The notes: a model not told the origin generated them from the sequence alone. DNA of 64,000 nt from Chitinophaga pinensis (GCA_943333125.1 CALQSB010000001.1:1-64000), one strand, 5' to 3'; positions 44,807 through 54,651 are shown, counted from the first letter of the stretch. Numbers and translations: made by a program.

Positions 44807-46132
44807 ATGATGAAATTCATTTTTTCTACGCTTACTTTTTTAATTCTGGCTTTGGTTGTGGTTGCACAGCCAAAATCAAGAGAAGAGCTGGAGAAACAAA
44901 GACAACAATTGAAAAGGGAGATAGAGGAGACTGAAAAATTATTGAACAACAACAAAACACAAACAAAGGAAAACCTTTTTCAATACAATCTGATTGCAAA
45001 AAAAGTAAATCTTCAAGACAGGGTAATTGACAATATAAATAAAGATCTGAACATGCTAGACAATAGCATGTTTATGATTTCAAAAGATGTTCGCAGGTAC
45101 GATCTTTTATTAGATACGCTGAAACAGGAATATGCTAAAAGTATGGTCTATGCTTACAAAAACAGAAGCAGCTATGATTTTCTAAATTTCATTTTTTCTG
45201 CTGCTAATTTTAATGACGCCATTAAACGAATATCTTATCTAAAAAGTTATCGTACTTATCGGGAAATGCAGGGGGATAATATTTTGCGTACTCAGGAACT
45301 TAGAAAAAAAAGAATACAGGATTTAAATGGAACAAAAGAACAAAAGAACGAAGTGTTGCAGGTACAAAGCAAGGAGATGGCATTACTGGAAACTCAGCGA
45401 AAGGAAAAAGATAGAGTAATTGCAGAATTAAAAAAACAAGGAAAACAACTCAATAAACAAATCGCCGCCAAGCAGAAGCAAATGCAAAAAGTAAACAATG
45501 CTATTGCTGCTGCAATAAGGTTGGCTCAGGAAGAGGCACGCAAAGAAGCTATGGCAAAAGCCGCTGCGGAAAGAAAAAGATTAAAGGATGAAGCGGATAG
45601 AGCTGCAAAGGCAAATGGCGCCGATGTAAAAGGAGCAACTGTAAAAACAGGTGTTACCACTCCAGTAAAAACGGCTCCTGTTCCCAAAACAGAGAGCGTT
45701 TTGTTGAATTCTGAAAATACCGCCTTAAACACAAGTTTTGAAAAAAACAGAGGCTCTTTACCCTGGCCGTTAGATAGAGGTATTGTATTGATGCATTACG
45801 GCTCCAACAGTTTACCCAGTGGCACCATCATGGATGTAACTTCTGTAACCATATCATCAGAAATTGGCTCAATCGTTAAGGCTGTATTTGACGGAACGGT
45901 AACTGCAGTAAAGCCTATTGAAGACATGATTGTAGTTATCATTCAGCATGGACGTTATTTTACAACGTATAGTAATTTATCTGGTGTTACTGTTCAAAAA
46001 GGACAATCCATTAAAACCGGACAGTCACTGGGTCGTGTAGCCGCTAATTTTGATGGAGTAGGAGCAATAGATTTTTACATCAGTAATGAAACTAGCAATT
46101 ATGACCCTGAGAAATGGCTCAAGCGGAAGTAG
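44807..46132 (+). CDS. EnvC-like murein hydrolase activator (degenerate M23 domain)
   Basis: The 441-residue secreted protein has a signal peptide, long coiled coils (about residues 22-115 and 160-265), an Ala/Lys/Val-rich linker and a C-terminal LytM/M23 domain (about 320-440). In the M23 domain the zinc-binding residues are missing: the H-x-x-x-D is replaced around HYGSNSLPSGTIMDVTSV, and the final HxH by IDFYIS. It is therefore likely an activator of amidases in the manner of EnvC rather than an enzyme, helping cells split the septum. The start could be either Met codon at 44807 or 44810. Confidence 0.88.
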   Translation: MMKFIFSTLTFLILALVVVAQPKSREELEKQRQQLKREIEETEKLLNNNKTQTKENLFQYNLIAKKVNLQDRVIDNINKDLNMLDNSMFMISKDVRRYDLLLDTLKQEYAKSMVYAYKNRSSYDFLNFIFSAANFNDAIKRISYLKSYRTYREMQGDNILRTQELRKKRIQDLNGTKEQKNEVLQVQSKEMALLETQRKEKDRVIAELKKQGKQLNKQIAAKQKQMQKVNNAIAAAIRLAQEEARKEAMAKAAAERKRLKDEADRAAKANGADVKGATVKTGVTTPVKTAPVPKTESVLLNSENTALNTSFEKNRGSLPWPLDRGIVLMHYGSNSLPSGTIMDVTSVTISSEIGSIVKAVFDGTVTAVKPIEDMIVVIIQHGRYFTTYSNLSGVTVQKGQSIKTGQSLGRVAANFDGVGAIDFYISNETSNYDPEKWLKRK

Positions 46133-46135
46133 TAT

Positions 46136-47266
46136 CTAGATATTAGATACTAGAACTCTCTCATACAATGCCTCATACTGTGGCACTATACTATCAATCC
46201 CAAATCGTTTCGCTTGTGCTAACGCATTTGCTTTAAATTGAAGATGAGTAGCGGGGTCAGAAAGTATGGCAATAGCATTTTTACTCATATCGTCGATGTC
46301 TCCCACATTGCTCATGTAGCCCGAAAAACCGTTGATGTTTATTTCCGGCAAACCGCCTGCATTGGTTGATATTACAGGTACTTCAGCTGCCATCGCTTCA
46401 AGAGCAGCCAATCCAAAACTTTCATATTCGCTGGGCAATAAAAATAAATCAGCAATGGGTAGAATGTCTTCAATTTGCTCTTGTTTGCCTAAAAATTTTA
46501 TTTCAGCACATTCATTGCATGTTCGAGTGAAGGCTTCAATCTCAGGCCTTTCGGGTCCATCACCAATAAGCAGAAGTTTGGAGGGGATTTTTTTATTTAC
46601 TTTTAAAAATATTTCAACAGTATCCATTACCCTTTTTAATTTTCTGAAATTCGATGCATGAACGATGATTTTTTCGTTGTTAGGGGCGATTGATTTTTTA
46701 AAGGCATCTATTGGTTTTTTATTGAATCTTTCAATGTCCACAAAATTGTGAATGACTTCAATAGGTTTTTTTATAGAAAAATATTTATAAGTTTCTTCTT
46801 TAAGATTATTGGAAACAGCAGTAAGTATGTCACTTTCTTCCATTGAAAAGGTAACAACAGGGCTGTAAGTTTTATCTCTTCCCACCAGTGTAATATCGGT
46901 GCCGTGTAACGTTGTAATGACTGGCAAGCGCTTGCCTTGCTTCAATAAAATTTGTTTGGCCATATAGGCTGCTGATGCATGAGGGATAGCATAATGTACA
47001 TGCAACAAATCGATATCGTTGTTATTCACAACATCTACCATAGCACTTGCCAAAGCAGTTTCATAAGGTGGAAAATCAAACAAAGGGTAGGTAGGCACTC
47101 TTACCTCGTGATAAAAAATATTTGTATGAAAACCACTTAGTCTTACTGGTTGCTGGTAGGTGATGAAATGAATGTTGTGTCCTTTTTCGGCTAATACTTT
47201 TCCAAGCTCGGTTGCCAGAACGCCGGAGCCGCCAAAAGTGGGGTAACATACTATTGCAATATTCAT
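46136..47266 (-). CDS. bshA: N-acetyl-alpha-D-glucosaminyl L-malate synthase
   Basis: First enzyme of bacillithiol synthesis: it joins UDP-GlcNAc and L-malate. The 376-residue GT4 glycosyltransferase has the N-terminal YPTFGGSGVLATELGKVLAE, LLHVHYAIPHASAAYMAKQI, TTLHGTDITLVG, and the C-terminal donor site LPSEYESFGLAALEAMAAEV. The sequence pattern is that of BshA rather than other GT4 enzymes. bshB and bshC are not visible in the window. Its end is 3 bases from the convergent EnvC-like gene. Confidence 0.92.
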   Translation of the reverse strand: MNIAIVCYPTFGGSGVLATELGKVLAEKGHNIHFITYQQPVRLSGFHTNIFYHEVRVPTYPLFDFPPYETALASAMVDVVNNNDIDLLHVHYAIPHASAAYMAKQILLKQGKRLPVITTLHGTDITLVGRDKTYSPVVTFSMEESDILTAVSNNLKEETYKYFSIKKPIEVIHNFVDIERFNKKPIDAFKKSIAPNNEKIIVHASNFRKLKRVMDTVEIFLKVNKKIPSKLLLIGDGPERPEIEAFTRTCNECAEIKFLGKQEQIEDILPIADLFLLPSEYESFGLAALEAMAAEVPVISTNAGGLPEININGFSGYMSNVGDIDDMSKNAIAILSDPATHLQFKANALAQAKRFGIDSIVPQYEALYERVLVSNI

Positions 47267-47695
47267 GATTGATTGTTGAATGATTGTTTCGCAATTTAAG
47301 TTTTATGGTTAACTGTGCCAAAATGATGTTTGTTATTAAATTGTTTCAAGCAAGGAACGCAAGGGGGCAAAGTCGCAATGATTTTTCGCCACAAAGTTAC
47401 GAAGGCACAAAGTAACACGAAGGCTGGGTTAGCCAAGAATGCACGAATTATTTTTCATGAGAAAATGATTATTTCATATCCGTGAAACTACATTTACATT
47501 TAATATTTTACATTCGATATTTTATATTTATTTTTGCCACAAAGGCTCGAAGGCACAAAGTAACACGAAGGTTGAGGTTGGAATTTTTAATACATGAGAA
47601 AATGAAAATTTGATTTCCTAAATCCAACTTTTACATTTAATATTTTACATTCAATTCTACTGCTTTTATCTAAGTTTGCTAATAATTCAAAAATT
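47267..47695. repeat. 429-base gap with a 148-base direct repeat
   Basis: The gap between bshA and the M28 peptidase holds two related copies starting GCCACAAAG at 47388 and 47536 (148 bases apart). Each goes on to GAAGGCACAAAGTAACACGA, then CATGAGAAAATGA and TTACATTTAATATTTTACAT (47494 and 47631). There is no supportable gene. The -7 box of the following gene is at 47671. Confidence 0.8.
47671..47678 (+). promoter_or_regulatory. -7 box of the M28 peptidase gene
   Basis: TAAGTTTG fits TAnnTTTG and lies 17 bases before the ATG at 47696. No clear -33 TTG is present. It lies just after the second copy of the direct repeat. Confidence 0.45.
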
Positions 47696-49069
47696 ATGTT
47701 TTACAGAATCATTTGTGTTCTTTTATTTGTCGTTTCGTTTCAATCTGTCAATGCTCAGCAACAAGACTCCTTGTTCATCAGAAAGTTATTCAATGAAGTG
47801 ATGACGAATGCCAATGCGTATGAAAATCTTCGTTTTTTATGTAAGAAAGTCGGCCCAAGATTGAGTGGCTCGGCTAATGCGGCAAAAGCGGTTATTGAAA
47901 CATCCCGAATGCTAAGAGAAGCAGGAGCAGAAAAAGTTTATGAACAACCTTGCATGGTTCCTCATTGGGTTAGGGGCGGGAAAGAATCTGGTTATATTAT
48001 GCTGGCAGGAGGAGAAAAGCACGTATTGAAATTATGTGCATTAGGCAATGCAATTAGCACTCCAGTATCTGGTATAAAAGCGGAAGTCGTGGAAGTAACT
48101 TCGATGAAACAAATAAGTGAATTAGGAGAAAAAAATATTAAAGGGAAAATCGTTTTTCTTAATATACCAATGAATCCTACTTATTTGTACACCTTCCATG
48201 CTTATGGAGAAAGTGGTGTAGCCAGATGGGACGGGCCTTCGCAGGCAGCAAAATATGGCGCTATTGGAACTATGGTTCGCTCACTGGCCAGTAACAATGA
48301 CGACTACCCGCATACCGGAGTTATGAGTTATATCGATTCTTTTCCGAAAATTCCGGCCATCGCAATAAGTACCAATGATGCGGAATGGCTAAGTGCTCAA
48401 CTCAAAATATCCAATAAGGTTTCTGCCTGGTTTAAAACATCTTGTGAAATGCTTGCTGATGTAGCCTCTGCAAATGTTATTGCTGAAATTAAAGGATCCG
48501 AATTTCCTGATCAAATTATAACTGTTGGAGGCCATCTGGATAGTTGGGATCTGGCTGAAGGCGCTCATGATGACGGCGCCGGATGTGTGCAGTCTATAGA
48601 AGTTTTAAGAACGATGAAGGCGATGGGATACAAACCTAAAAGAACAATAAGAATCGTTTTATTTATGAATGAAGAAAATGGCAGCAGAGGTGAAGAAGCC
48701 TATTTTAATGCCGCAAAGAAAAATAACGAAAAACATTTATTTGCTCTGGAAAGTGATGCAGGAGGTTTTAGTCCCAGTGGTTTTGGAACAGACATGACCA
48801 AAGATCAGTTTGCAAAAGTATTAACCTGGAAACATTATTTTGAAGAATATGACATCAATAAATTTTCGAATGATGGCAGTGGCTCAGATATTGGCTCACT
48901 CAAATCCTTAGGCACGGCATTGTCTGAACTGCGACCAGATAGTCAGCGGTATTTTGATGTTCATCATGCGGTTTCTGACGTTTTTGAAAATGTAAGCAGA
49001 AGAGAGTTGAATTTAGGCAGTTTTGCTATGGCTGCATTTGTATATCTGGTTGATCAGTATGGTTTCTAA
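47696..49069 (+). CDS. M28-family metallopeptidase (exported)
   Basis: The 457-residue protein has a signal peptide (cut after SVNAQ). A protease-associated insertion (about residues 110-230) precedes the M28 catalytic part, which has GGHLDSWDLAEGAHDDGAGC with His and Asp zinc ligands, the catalytic Glu in FMNEENGSRGEEAYF, and later ligands in ALESDAGGF and HHAVSDVF. It should be an aminopeptidase or carboxypeptidase acting in the periplasm or outside. Confidence 0.9.
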   Translation: MFYRIICVLLFVVSFQSVNAQQQDSLFIRKLFNEVMTNANAYENLRFLCKKVGPRLSGSANAAKAVIETSRMLREAGAEKVYEQPCMVPHWVRGGKESGYIMLAGGEKHVLKLCALGNAISTPVSGIKAEVVEVTSMKQISELGEKNIKGKIVFLNIPMNPTYLYTFHAYGESGVARWDGPSQAAKYGAIGTMVRSLASNNDDYPHTGVMSYIDSFPKIPAIAISTNDAEWLSAQLKISNKVSAWFKTSCEMLADVASANVIAEIKGSEFPDQIITVGGHLDSWDLAEGAHDDGAGCVQSIEVLRTMKAMGYKPKRTIRIVLFMNEENGSRGEEAYFNAAKKNNEKHLFALESDAGGFSPSGFGTDMTKDQFAKVLTWKHYFEEYDINKFSNDGSGSDIGSLKSLGTALSELRPDSQRYFDVHHAVSDVFENVSRRELNLGSFAMAAFVYLVDQYGF

Positions 49070-49075
49070 ATCAAA

Positions 49076-49771
49076 TCAGGCTTGTATTAAAAAGATAACC
49101 GGTATTTTGTGAAGTTCCGGTTTTGTTTTTTTCCATTGTGCCACAGTTTTTGTTTCTATTTTTTCTTCCTTACCTGTGATATTAATTCCAATACAAATTT
49201 TTGTTTGTTCCTGACAGTGCTGCAGTAATGATTCCATCATTTGATTATTTCTATAAGGAGTTTCAATAAAAATTTTCGTGCTGTTATTTTTTAATGAATC
49301 GGTTTCCAGCGATTTTATTTTTTTTACTCGCTCTGCATGATCAATAGGAAGATAACCTACAAATTCAAATTGCTGTCCGTTCATTCCACTTGCCATCAAT
49401 GCCAGTAATATAGAACTTGGACCTACCAAGGGCTTTATTCTGCAATTCAATTCCTGGGCAGTGGCAATCAGCGTTTGTCCGGGATCGGCAATTCCAGGGC
49501 ATCCGGCTTCGCTGACAATGGCAATGTTCTTTCCTTGTTTGATTGCAGTTTTTAAATTATTGATTTGTTCTGTTTCTGCTTTATGAATGGTATGCCATTC
49601 GAAATCATCAATATTAATTGAGTTGTCCATTGACTTAAGAAATCTTCTTGTCGTTCTTTCATTTTCGGCAAAGATTACCTGACATTGTCTCAGCGCATCA
49701 ATGATATAAAGAGGAATCGTTTCTTTTGCTTCTTCAGCTAAAAAACAGGGAACAAGATAAACAGTTGTCAT
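49076..49771 (-). CDS. RsmI-like SAM-dependent methyltransferase
   Basis: The 231-residue tetrapyrrole-methylase-fold protein is related to RsmI, which methylates the ribose of C1402 in 16S rRNA. It has the motif VSEAGCPGIADPGQTLIATA, the SAM-binding PLVGPSSILLALMASG and VGYLPIDHAERVKKIKSLE. It is shorter than RsmI (about 280 residues) and has the different start MTTVYLVPCFLAEEA, so it is probably a paralogue of unknown substrate. It follows the EI24 gene by 3 bases. Confidence 0.85.
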   Translation of the reverse strand: MTTVYLVPCFLAEEAKETIPLYIIDALRQCQVIFAENERTTRRFLKSMDNSINIDDFEWHTIHKAETEQINNLKTAIKQGKNIAIVSEAGCPGIADPGQTLIATAQELNCRIKPLVGPSSILLALMASGMNGQQFEFVGYLPIDHAERVKKIKSLETDSLKNNSTKIFIETPYRNNQMMESLLQHCQEQTKICIGINITGKEEKIETKTVAQWKKTKPELHKIPVIFLIQA

Positions 49772-49774
49772 TTA

Positions 49775-50545
49775 TTAGATAATTACATTTTTTTCTTTAG
49801 CCCGGTGAAGGCTTAAAGTTGCAGCAATCACTGCATAACTAGGGGCAAATAACCATCCTATTACAGGTACAAAATGAAACAAATAAAATACCATTCCATT
49901 TCCAACGGCAAGTCCACGATGATGACTGATCAGATCTATACTTTCTGTAACACCTAAGTTATTTCTTTCACTGCTATAATCGAGCATCGAAAATCCCATA
50001 TAATAACAATCAATAAAAAATACAATCAGTGGTGTAATCCATCCTATCAATGGAATGAGGGATAAAAAAAGTAAAGCAATCACATAAACAGTTTGCCAGG
50101 ACATATTCCTCAATGCAATTCTAATTCCTCTTCTCATATCTTTTAACAACTGCGAAAAGCTAAAAGGAAATTCTTTACCGGTTAATATACTTTCTGTTTT
50201 TTCACTCAGATAAGCAAATACAGGAGATCCAATAATAAGAAACATGAATTTGAAAAAGGAAAAATAAAATATCAGTAATAACAAGTGAATAAAAATCTGA
50301 CCGATAATAAAGAAGAAACTGAGCCAGGTATCCTGCATGTGATCCAGCCATTTTTTTACACCGAATTTTGTAAGCATCCAGGCAGTTGCAGCGTTACTCG
50401 AAATCCAGAAATAATATATACCGATAACAAATAAAATGGCATAAAATAGACCTGGAATCAAAATCCACTTCCACAATTTGTGCTTCTTGATAAATTGATG
50501 CGCTTCAAAATAAGCTTGTATGGAAATGATGATTTCTTTGAGCAT
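49775..50545 (-). CDS. EI24/CysZ-like membrane protein
   Basis: The 256-residue protein has at least four strong hydrophobic segments (about residues 27-48, 75-110, 150-185, 220-245). The build and motifs such as KLWKWILIPGLFYAILF and MGFSMLDYSSERNN match the EI24 family, which includes CysZ sulfate permeases in proteobacteria. No sulfate-assimilation genes are nearby, so transport of sulfate is unproven. It shares an operon with the RsmI-like gene. Confidence 0.87.
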   Translation of the reverse strand: MLKEIIISIQAYFEAHQFIKKHKLWKWILIPGLFYAILFVIGIYYFWISSNAATAWMLTKFGVKKWLDHMQDTWLSFFFIIGQIFIHLLLLIFYFSFFKFMFLIIGSPVFAYLSEKTESILTGKEFPFSFSQLLKDMRRGIRIALRNMSWQTVYVIALLFLSLIPLIGWITPLIVFFIDCYYMGFSMLDYSSERNNLGVTESIDLISHHRGLAVGNGMVFYLFHFVPVIGWLFAPSYAVIAATLSLHRAKEKNVII

Positions 50546-50627
50546 TTTAAAAATTCTATTACTTCATCAGCGTAAATTTTAACTGATGAAAAGTTTTTAA
50601 ACAAACAAATTATCAATGGGAATTTGA

Positions 50628-51644
50628 TTAAAACGCAGGACAGGGAATGCCCTTATTGTCCGGCGGACGCTTGATGTAAATTACAGAAAACTCAGTACCA
50701 CCTCTGCTTCCTGTTGCGGATTTCAACTCGCTGATATTGATATCATAACTGGCTCCAATTCTTAAACCCCCAATTTCCAAACCTAAGTAAGGAATAAGTG
50801 CATCATTTAAGCGCAACCAGGAACCGATAAAGATGTTAGTAGGTTTCTCGTCGCTGCCATTGGCATTAAGGGATAGATTTCCACCAACAACAGTTTCGCT
50901 GGCTTTATTTTGGAATTGCTGTATGATTGAAAGATTCATACCCACCACTTCTGAAATAGGAAATGAACCCCCTGCATGTACAGTTAAGCGACCAGTAAGA
51001 TTCCAGTTTTTATCTTTAAAACTAACTTTTGGCCGATTGATGTGATACATTGATACGCCCAGATAATAATTATTTTCTCCATTGCTGGAACCAGAATATA
51101 ACAGACCCGCGTTCAGGTCCAGATAGTTTTTGTTTCTTCCCGTAAGTGGATTTATTCCCAAATATTCTCCTGAAGTTCCTTGAGCGAAACCGTTCTGTTG
51201 AAGTTCGTCCTCAAAAGTCAGCTTAGTTACATCCAAACCAACAGTAGAATAAGTACCCTGAAAACCAGCCCCAATTGTATTGTAGCCACTTTCATCTAAT
51301 GCTTTATGATAAGAAAGTGAAAGCGAACCATAATTCAGTTTTAAGGCGCCATTAGCACTGGCATCTGAAACTCCAGAAATTCCAACACCAAAAACATCCC
51401 CTTCAGGAATTTTATTTTTCATGATAGGAAAGTCTATGGAAGTACTGGTAGTAACATAAGCTTTTGGAATTGAAGGCCATTGATCTCTGTGATTGGCGGC
51501 TAATCTCCATATTCCATTGAACTTGCCAGTAAAGGCCGGATTTAGTGTAAGTGGAGAAGAAAAGAATTGAGAAAAATGCGGATCCTGTGCCTGAACACAA
51601 GATGAAATCATCACAAAAATAACAAGATGAACAAATTTCCTCAT
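50628..51644 (-). CDS. PorP/SprF-family type IX secretion membrane protein
   Basis: The 338-residue outer-membrane protein has a signal peptide (cut after CVQA) and the family start QDPHFSQFFSSPLTLNPAFTG, followed by barrel strands such as RLAANHRDQWPSIPKAYVTT. Members of this family pair with specific type IX substrates such as SprB adhesins or form part of the secretion machinery. No large adhesin gene is next to it, so its partner is elsewhere or it works with the core system. Confidence 0.92.
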   Translation of the reverse strand: MRKFVHLVIFVMISSCVQAQDPHFSQFFSSPLTLNPAFTGKFNGIWRLAANHRDQWPSIPKAYVTTSTSIDFPIMKNKIPEGDVFGVGISGVSDASANGALKLNYGSLSLSYHKALDESGYNTIGAGFQGTYSTVGLDVTKLTFEDELQQNGFAQGTSGEYLGINPLTGRNKNYLDLNAGLLYSGSSNGENNYYLGVSMYHINRPKVSFKDKNWNLTGRLTVHAGGSFPISEVVGMNLSIIQQFQNKASETVVGGNLSLNANGSDEKPTNIFIGSWLRLNDALIPYLGLEIGGLRIGASYDINISELKSATGSRGGTEFSVIYIKRPPDNKGIPCPAF

Positions 51645-51744
51645 GAATTGAATTTATTGCTGGTAAAGATAATAAAATAGCATTAAAATTCAAGCTATAA
51701 TTATAAAGATTTACACGAATTACTATTAGCGGTAATCTGTTGGA

Positions 51745-52395
51745 TTATTGCTGAACCTTGGTTCCATAAGCTAAATCACCTGCATCACCCAATCCCGGAA
51801 CGATATAACCTTTACTCGTTAGCTCTTTATCTATATCCCCACACCAGATATGAACATTAGGCTCTTCCTTTCTAACCAGATCGATGCCAATGGTACAGGC
51901 AATAGCGCAAACGATATGAAGTTCTTTGAAATTGCCTTCTGTTCTCAAATGCTCAATGGCTTTAACCAAAGAGGCTCCTGTGGCCAGCATAGGATCACTC
52001 AGAATGACAACTCTTCCTTCTATATCTGGGCAACTCATGTACTCAAGACTGATTTCAAAACTCCCATCGGCATGATGCTTTCTGTAAGCAGTCAAAAATG
52101 CATTATCTGCCTTGTCGAAATAATTCAACAAACCATTGTGCATAGCTATTCCGGCTCTTAAAATGGTACCTAATACAGGCTGTTCTTTTAATACCGTAAC
52201 TTTTGCCTGTCCCATTGGAGTGGCAATAGTTTTTTCGGTTGATTCTAATTGTTTGCTGATTTCATAGGCAGCTACTTCGGCAATTCTTTCGAGATTTCTT
52301 CTGAACCGAAATCTGTCGGTTTGAACTTCAACGTTTCTTATTTCGCTAACCCAGTTGCTTACTAATGAGTGATGTTCACTTAGATTTTTAACCAT
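51745..52395 (-). CDS. upp: Uracil phosphoribosyltransferase
   Basis: Forms UMP from uracil and PRPP in pyrimidine salvage. The 216-residue enzyme has GTILRAGIAMHNGLLNYFD, the PRPP loop ILSDPMLATGASLVKAIEHL and the uracil-recognition end VPGLGDAGDLAYGT. It has a clear promoter just upstream at 52467-52494. Length and motifs are normal. Confidence 0.96.
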   Translation of the reverse strand: MVKNLSEHHSLVSNWVSEIRNVEVQTDRFRFRRNLERIAEVAAYEISKQLESTEKTIATPMGQAKVTVLKEQPVLGTILRAGIAMHNGLLNYFDKADNAFLTAYRKHHADGSFEISLEYMSCPDIEGRVVILSDPMLATGASLVKAIEHLRTEGNFKELHIVCAIACTIGIDLVRKEEPNVHIWCGDIDKELTSKGYIVPGLGDAGDLAYGTKVQQ

Positions 52396-52466
52396 CTTTT
52401 TTTATTTTCAGTTTAATTATTAACGATCTCGCTTTATTAATGATCCTATTTGCTTAAATTAACAAA

Positions 52467-52494
52467 CAAATCTAAAATAAAATAAACGAGTCAA
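52467..52494 (-). promoter_or_regulatory. Promoter of upp
   Basis: Read on the minus strand, TTG (52494-52492) and TAGATTTG (52474-52467) are 17 bases apart and match the Bacteroidota consensus well. Transcription should start near 52461, giving a leader of about 65 bases. The -33 element is 2 bases from the -7 box of the gene in the other direction. Confidence 0.7.
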
Positions 52495-52496
52495 GC

Positions 52497-52504
52497 TATT
52501 TTTG
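52497..52504 (+). promoter_or_regulatory. -7 box of the small lipoprotein gene at 52531
   Basis: TATTTTTG fits TAnnTTTG, 26 bases before the ATG. It lies next to the -33 element of the divergent upp promoter, so the two polymerases could not bind together. A -33 TTG for this direction is not clear. Confidence 0.45.
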
Positions 52505-52530
52505 TTGAATTGTTTTAAAAATCATTTATC

Positions 52531-52950
52531 ATGAAGTCATTTCCTTATATATTTCTCTTGGCATTAATTGTAAATATTTCCTGTAAAAATAATAAAACGG
52601 GGAAAGAGTCCACAGATAATTATAAAACTAGCAAGCTTACTATTCAGGAAGTGGAAAGAAAAAATCCAGTTCGGTTTTTAATAGTTTCTGAAACAGACAA
52701 GCACAACATCATTGGACAAACAGTAATCAAAGGCGATATATCCAGTATGGCCACGCTGATTTCATACAAAGATGTGGCTATCAGGATATCATTTTTAAGT
52801 AAAACCGGAACGCTGCTGGAAGAAGATGAAGAAATGATTTATGAGGTGCTTAAACCTGGAACCCATGTTGATTTTAAATCAAAATATTTTGCACCCAAAG
52901 GGACAGCGCAAATCAACATGAAAATTACTGCAGCCAAAGCTTTAGATTAA
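52531..52950 (+). CDS. Small hypothetical lipoprotein
   Basis: The 139-residue protein has a lipobox VNISC with Cys18. The mature part has [20 protein letters not shown], then [20 protein letters not shown], and ends with a short beta-rich part ([16 protein letters not shown]). This looks like one Ig-like or transthyretin-like sandwich. I do not recognise the family. Its stop codon overlaps the stop of ade on the other strand (TTAA, 52947-52950). Confidence 0.75.
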   Translation: MKSFPYIFLLALIVNISCKNNKTGKESTDNYKTSKLTIQEVERKNPVRFLIVSETDKHNIIGQTVIKGDISSMATLISYKDVAIRISFLSKTGTLLEEDEEMIYEVLKPGTHVDFKSKYFAPKGTAQINMKITAAKALD

Positions 52951-54578
52951 GATACAAATTCGAAGCGGTCTCCATTGAATAAACCTTTGTCGCTTAATTT
53001 AAGATGAGGAATGACCAGTAAGGCCATGAATGATAGTGTCATAAAAGGAGCGCTTAATGTACTTCCCAGATTTAATTTAGTAAACAAATCTATTTCGGTG
53101 TAAGCCTTAGCAACTTCATAACCATTGTTGGTACTCATCAATCCGGCAACAGGCAATGGAAGTATTTTTTCGTTATTTTCATCAATAGCACTGACTCCGC
53201 CTCCACATCTGATTACTGCATTTACTGCTCTGCACAAACTTTCATCATCAGTTCCCACGGCTACGATATTATGACTGTCATGCGCAACCGAAGATGCAAG
53301 TGCTCCTTTTTTAAGGCCAATATTTTTTATAAATGCCTTCGCTACCGGAGCATTATAATAACGGTTCACCACAACTATTTTCAAAATGTCATTTTCAACA
53401 TCGGAAACTATTTTTCCATCAATAACTTTTGGAGGAAATAATATTTTGTTTGTAATCAATTGACCATCCAATGCTTCAATAACCATTATTTCTTTTTCGC
53501 CATTAAATGGCATACTAAATTCAGCAACCATTTTTTCAGTACAATCAAATTGGTTAATAACAGCAGCTGTAGGAGCATTGATAAATGAAAGTCCATTTTC
53601 GGCTACAAGAATGCCATCAATGAAAGTTTTTACCACTTCAAAATTGACAAGATCTTTTACAATTATACAATCAGCGAAATCTCCAATATTCAATAAGCCA
53701 ACATCCATTTTGTAATGCTCAACAGGATTAATACAAGCTGCTTTCAGCACTTTAAAAATATCTATACCTTTTTTTACGGCTCTTGCACAAAGTTGATTGA
53801 TATGTCCTGCGGCAAGACTATCGGGATGTTTATCATCACTGCAAAACATCATCATATCCGAGTGGTCATGCATCAAATCAATTAATGCTTCAAAGTTTTT
53901 CGCCGCACTTCCTTCTCTGATCAGAATTTTCATTCCGTATTTTAATTTATCCATTGCTTCTTCGGCTGTAAAACATTCATGATCGGTGCTGATACCGGCA
54001 TCAATATATTTTTTTGCGTCATTTCCTCTTAAGCCCGGGGCATGGCCATCAACAGGCTTATTGTATTTTTTTGCAGAGGCGATTTTTTTTAAAACTTCTG
54101 CATCATCGAATAAAACACCTGGAAAGTTCATCATTTCGCTGAGGTATTTTATTTCGGGCATTTGAAGTAAAACATCAATATCATCAGCATCAATTGCAGC
54201 GCCTGCCGTTTCAAAAATTGTTGCAGGCACACAACTTGGGGCACCGAAAGTGCATTTAAAAGGAACTGTATTGCCATTCTCAATCATATATTTTACGCCT
54301 TCCATCCCACAAACATTGGCTATTTCATGTGGATCGCTGATTGTGCCCACAGTGCCATGAACAACTGCTAGTTTTGCAAATTCTGAGGGAACCAGCATGG
54401 AGCTTTCGATGTGTACATGACTGTCTATAAATCCAGGGAGAATATAATGTGCTCCTTTTTTTTCTAAACCTTCATTGGTGATTTGGGTAATGCGGTTGTT
54501 TGATATTTCTAATGATCCCCAGAAAATATTTTTTTCTTTGATATCAACGATATTGCCTTGAATGGAAAATGTGGACAT
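52947..54578 (-). CDS. ade: Adenine deaminase
   Basis: Converts adenine to hypoxanthine and ammonia. The 543-residue amidohydrolase has the metal site [20 protein letters not shown], the carbamylated region [55 protein letters not shown] and the C-terminal [15 protein letters not shown] typical of this family. Together with deoD and upp it makes a small salvage set. It is divergent from the methyltransferase at 54655. Confidence 0.95.
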   Translation of the reverse strand: MSTFSIQGNIVDIKEKNIFWGSLEISNNRITQITNEGLEKKGAHYILPGFIDSHVHIESSMLVPSEFAKLAVVHGTVGTISDPHEIANVCGMEGVKYMIENGNTVPFKCTFGAPSCVPATIFETAGAAIDADDIDVLLQMPEIKYLSEMMNFPGVLFDDAEVLKKIASAKKYNKPVDGHAPGLRGNDAKKYIDAGISTDHECFTAEEAMDKLKYGMKILIREGSAAKNFEALIDLMHDHSDMMMFCSDDKHPDSLAAGHINQLCARAVKKGIDIFKVLKAACINPVEHYKMDVGLLNIGDFADCIIVKDLVNFEVVKTFIDGILVAENGLSFINAPTAAVINQFDCTEKMVAEFSMPFNGEKEIMVIEALDGQLITNKILFPPKVIDGKIVSDVENDILKIVVVNRYYNAPVAKAFIKNIGLKKGALASSVAHDSHNIVAVGTDDESLCRAVNAVIRCGGGVSAIDENNEKILPLPVAGLMSTNNGYEVAKAYTEIDLFTKLNLGSTLSAPFMTLSFMALLVIPHLKLSDKGLFNGDRFEFVS

Positions 54579-54643
54579 ATAATTTTATTGTAGTTACAAT
54601 GATAATAGATTTTATTGAATAACCAATTTGAACTTCGAATAAT

Positions 54644-54651
54644 TATATTTG
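54644..54651 (+). promoter_or_regulatory. Possible -7 box directly before the 54655 start codon
   Basis: TATATTTG is followed by TGC and the ATG at 54655, the same spacing as at 16462-16469 on the other strand. It would produce a leaderless message. A TTTG lies at 54627, but only 13 bases upstream, which is too close for a regular -33 element. Confidence 0.4.
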
